A stretch of DNA of 60,000 bases from Lingula anatina (taxonomy: Eukaryota; Brachiopoda; Lingulata; Lingulida; Lingulidae). Location: contig NW_019774291.1 in NCBI RefSeq assembly GCF_001039355.2, forward strand, positions 439,276 to 499,275, written 5' to 3'. Positions 59,964-60,000 of this stretch are shown here, in pieces. The notes beneath the pieces are model-generated. The model searched no databases. It had not been told where the DNA came from and saw nothing but the letters and a program-made list of their open reading frames with translations. Each line of letters opens with the position of its first letter. The first letter of the stretch is position 1. The position numbers and the translations under genes were made by a program.

Positions 59964-60000
59964 CTATGACATAAAATATTCAACATAACAGTAAACTAAA

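Noticed and set aside
1-60000. CRISPR arrays, operons, bacterial insertion sequences
   Set aside because: The window is clearly a spliced animal genome; the tandem repeats seen are microsatellites without spacer structure.

Overview
This is an AT-rich, intron-rich animal nuclear sequence. Short exons have GT-AG borders, introns run from hundreds of bases to about 5 kb, and there are microsatellites, many palindromic MITE-like repeats and LINE and Tc1-type remnants. Gene content fits an invertebrate metazoan (cnidarian, lophotrochozoan or invertebrate deuterostome). I cannot name the species. Single N bases at 34443, 37199 and 40703 mark unresolved assembly positions.

Five protein-coding genes can be rebuilt exon by exon in a consistent reading frame. 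(1) A caspase-8-like initiator caspase with two death effector domains, minus strand, CDS 3829-10009 plus 5' UTR exons up to about 11640. (2) NDUFB3, a mitochondrial complex I subunit, plus strand, 11799-13048, head-to-head with the caspase across a compact putative shared promoter. (3) CASC3/MLN51 (Barentsz), an exon junction complex core subunit, minus strand, 16177-22265. (4) A small ankyrin-repeat protein of the ANKRD33/ANKRD33B type, plus strand, 25586-33125. (5) Inversin (INVS/NPHP2), an ankyrin and IQ-motif ciliary protein, minus strand, with 22 coding exons from 59963 down to 38163. Its last two exons are present a second time at 35410-35772, inside a 2.7 kb near-identical tandem duplication.

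Layout: 1-3.8 kb holds a 5'-truncated LINE insertion and a local duplication; 3.8-11.7 kb caspase-8; 11.8-13.3 kb NDUFB3; 13.3-16.2 kb convergent 3' regions; 16.2-22.3 kb CASC3; 22.3-25.6 kb repeat-rich intergenic; 25.6-33.1 kb ankyrin gene; 33.1-34.4 kb convergent 3' flank; 34.4-40 kb tandem duplication; 40-60 kb the rest of INVS.

The genes are functionally unrelated: apoptosis, respiration, mRNA surveillance and localisation, and cilia. The most notable points are the caspase-8/NDUFB3 adjacency, which recalls the human 2q33 NDUFB3-CFLAR-CASP10-CASP8 cluster; a run of frame-neutral caspase exons, including the one carrying the catalytic cysteine; a 10-bp exact tandem duplication that breaks the CASC3 frame in its RG-rich segment; the duplicated INVS 3' end; and several non-autonomous DNA transposon families, one with matching 169-bp copies and perfect 5-bp target duplications.
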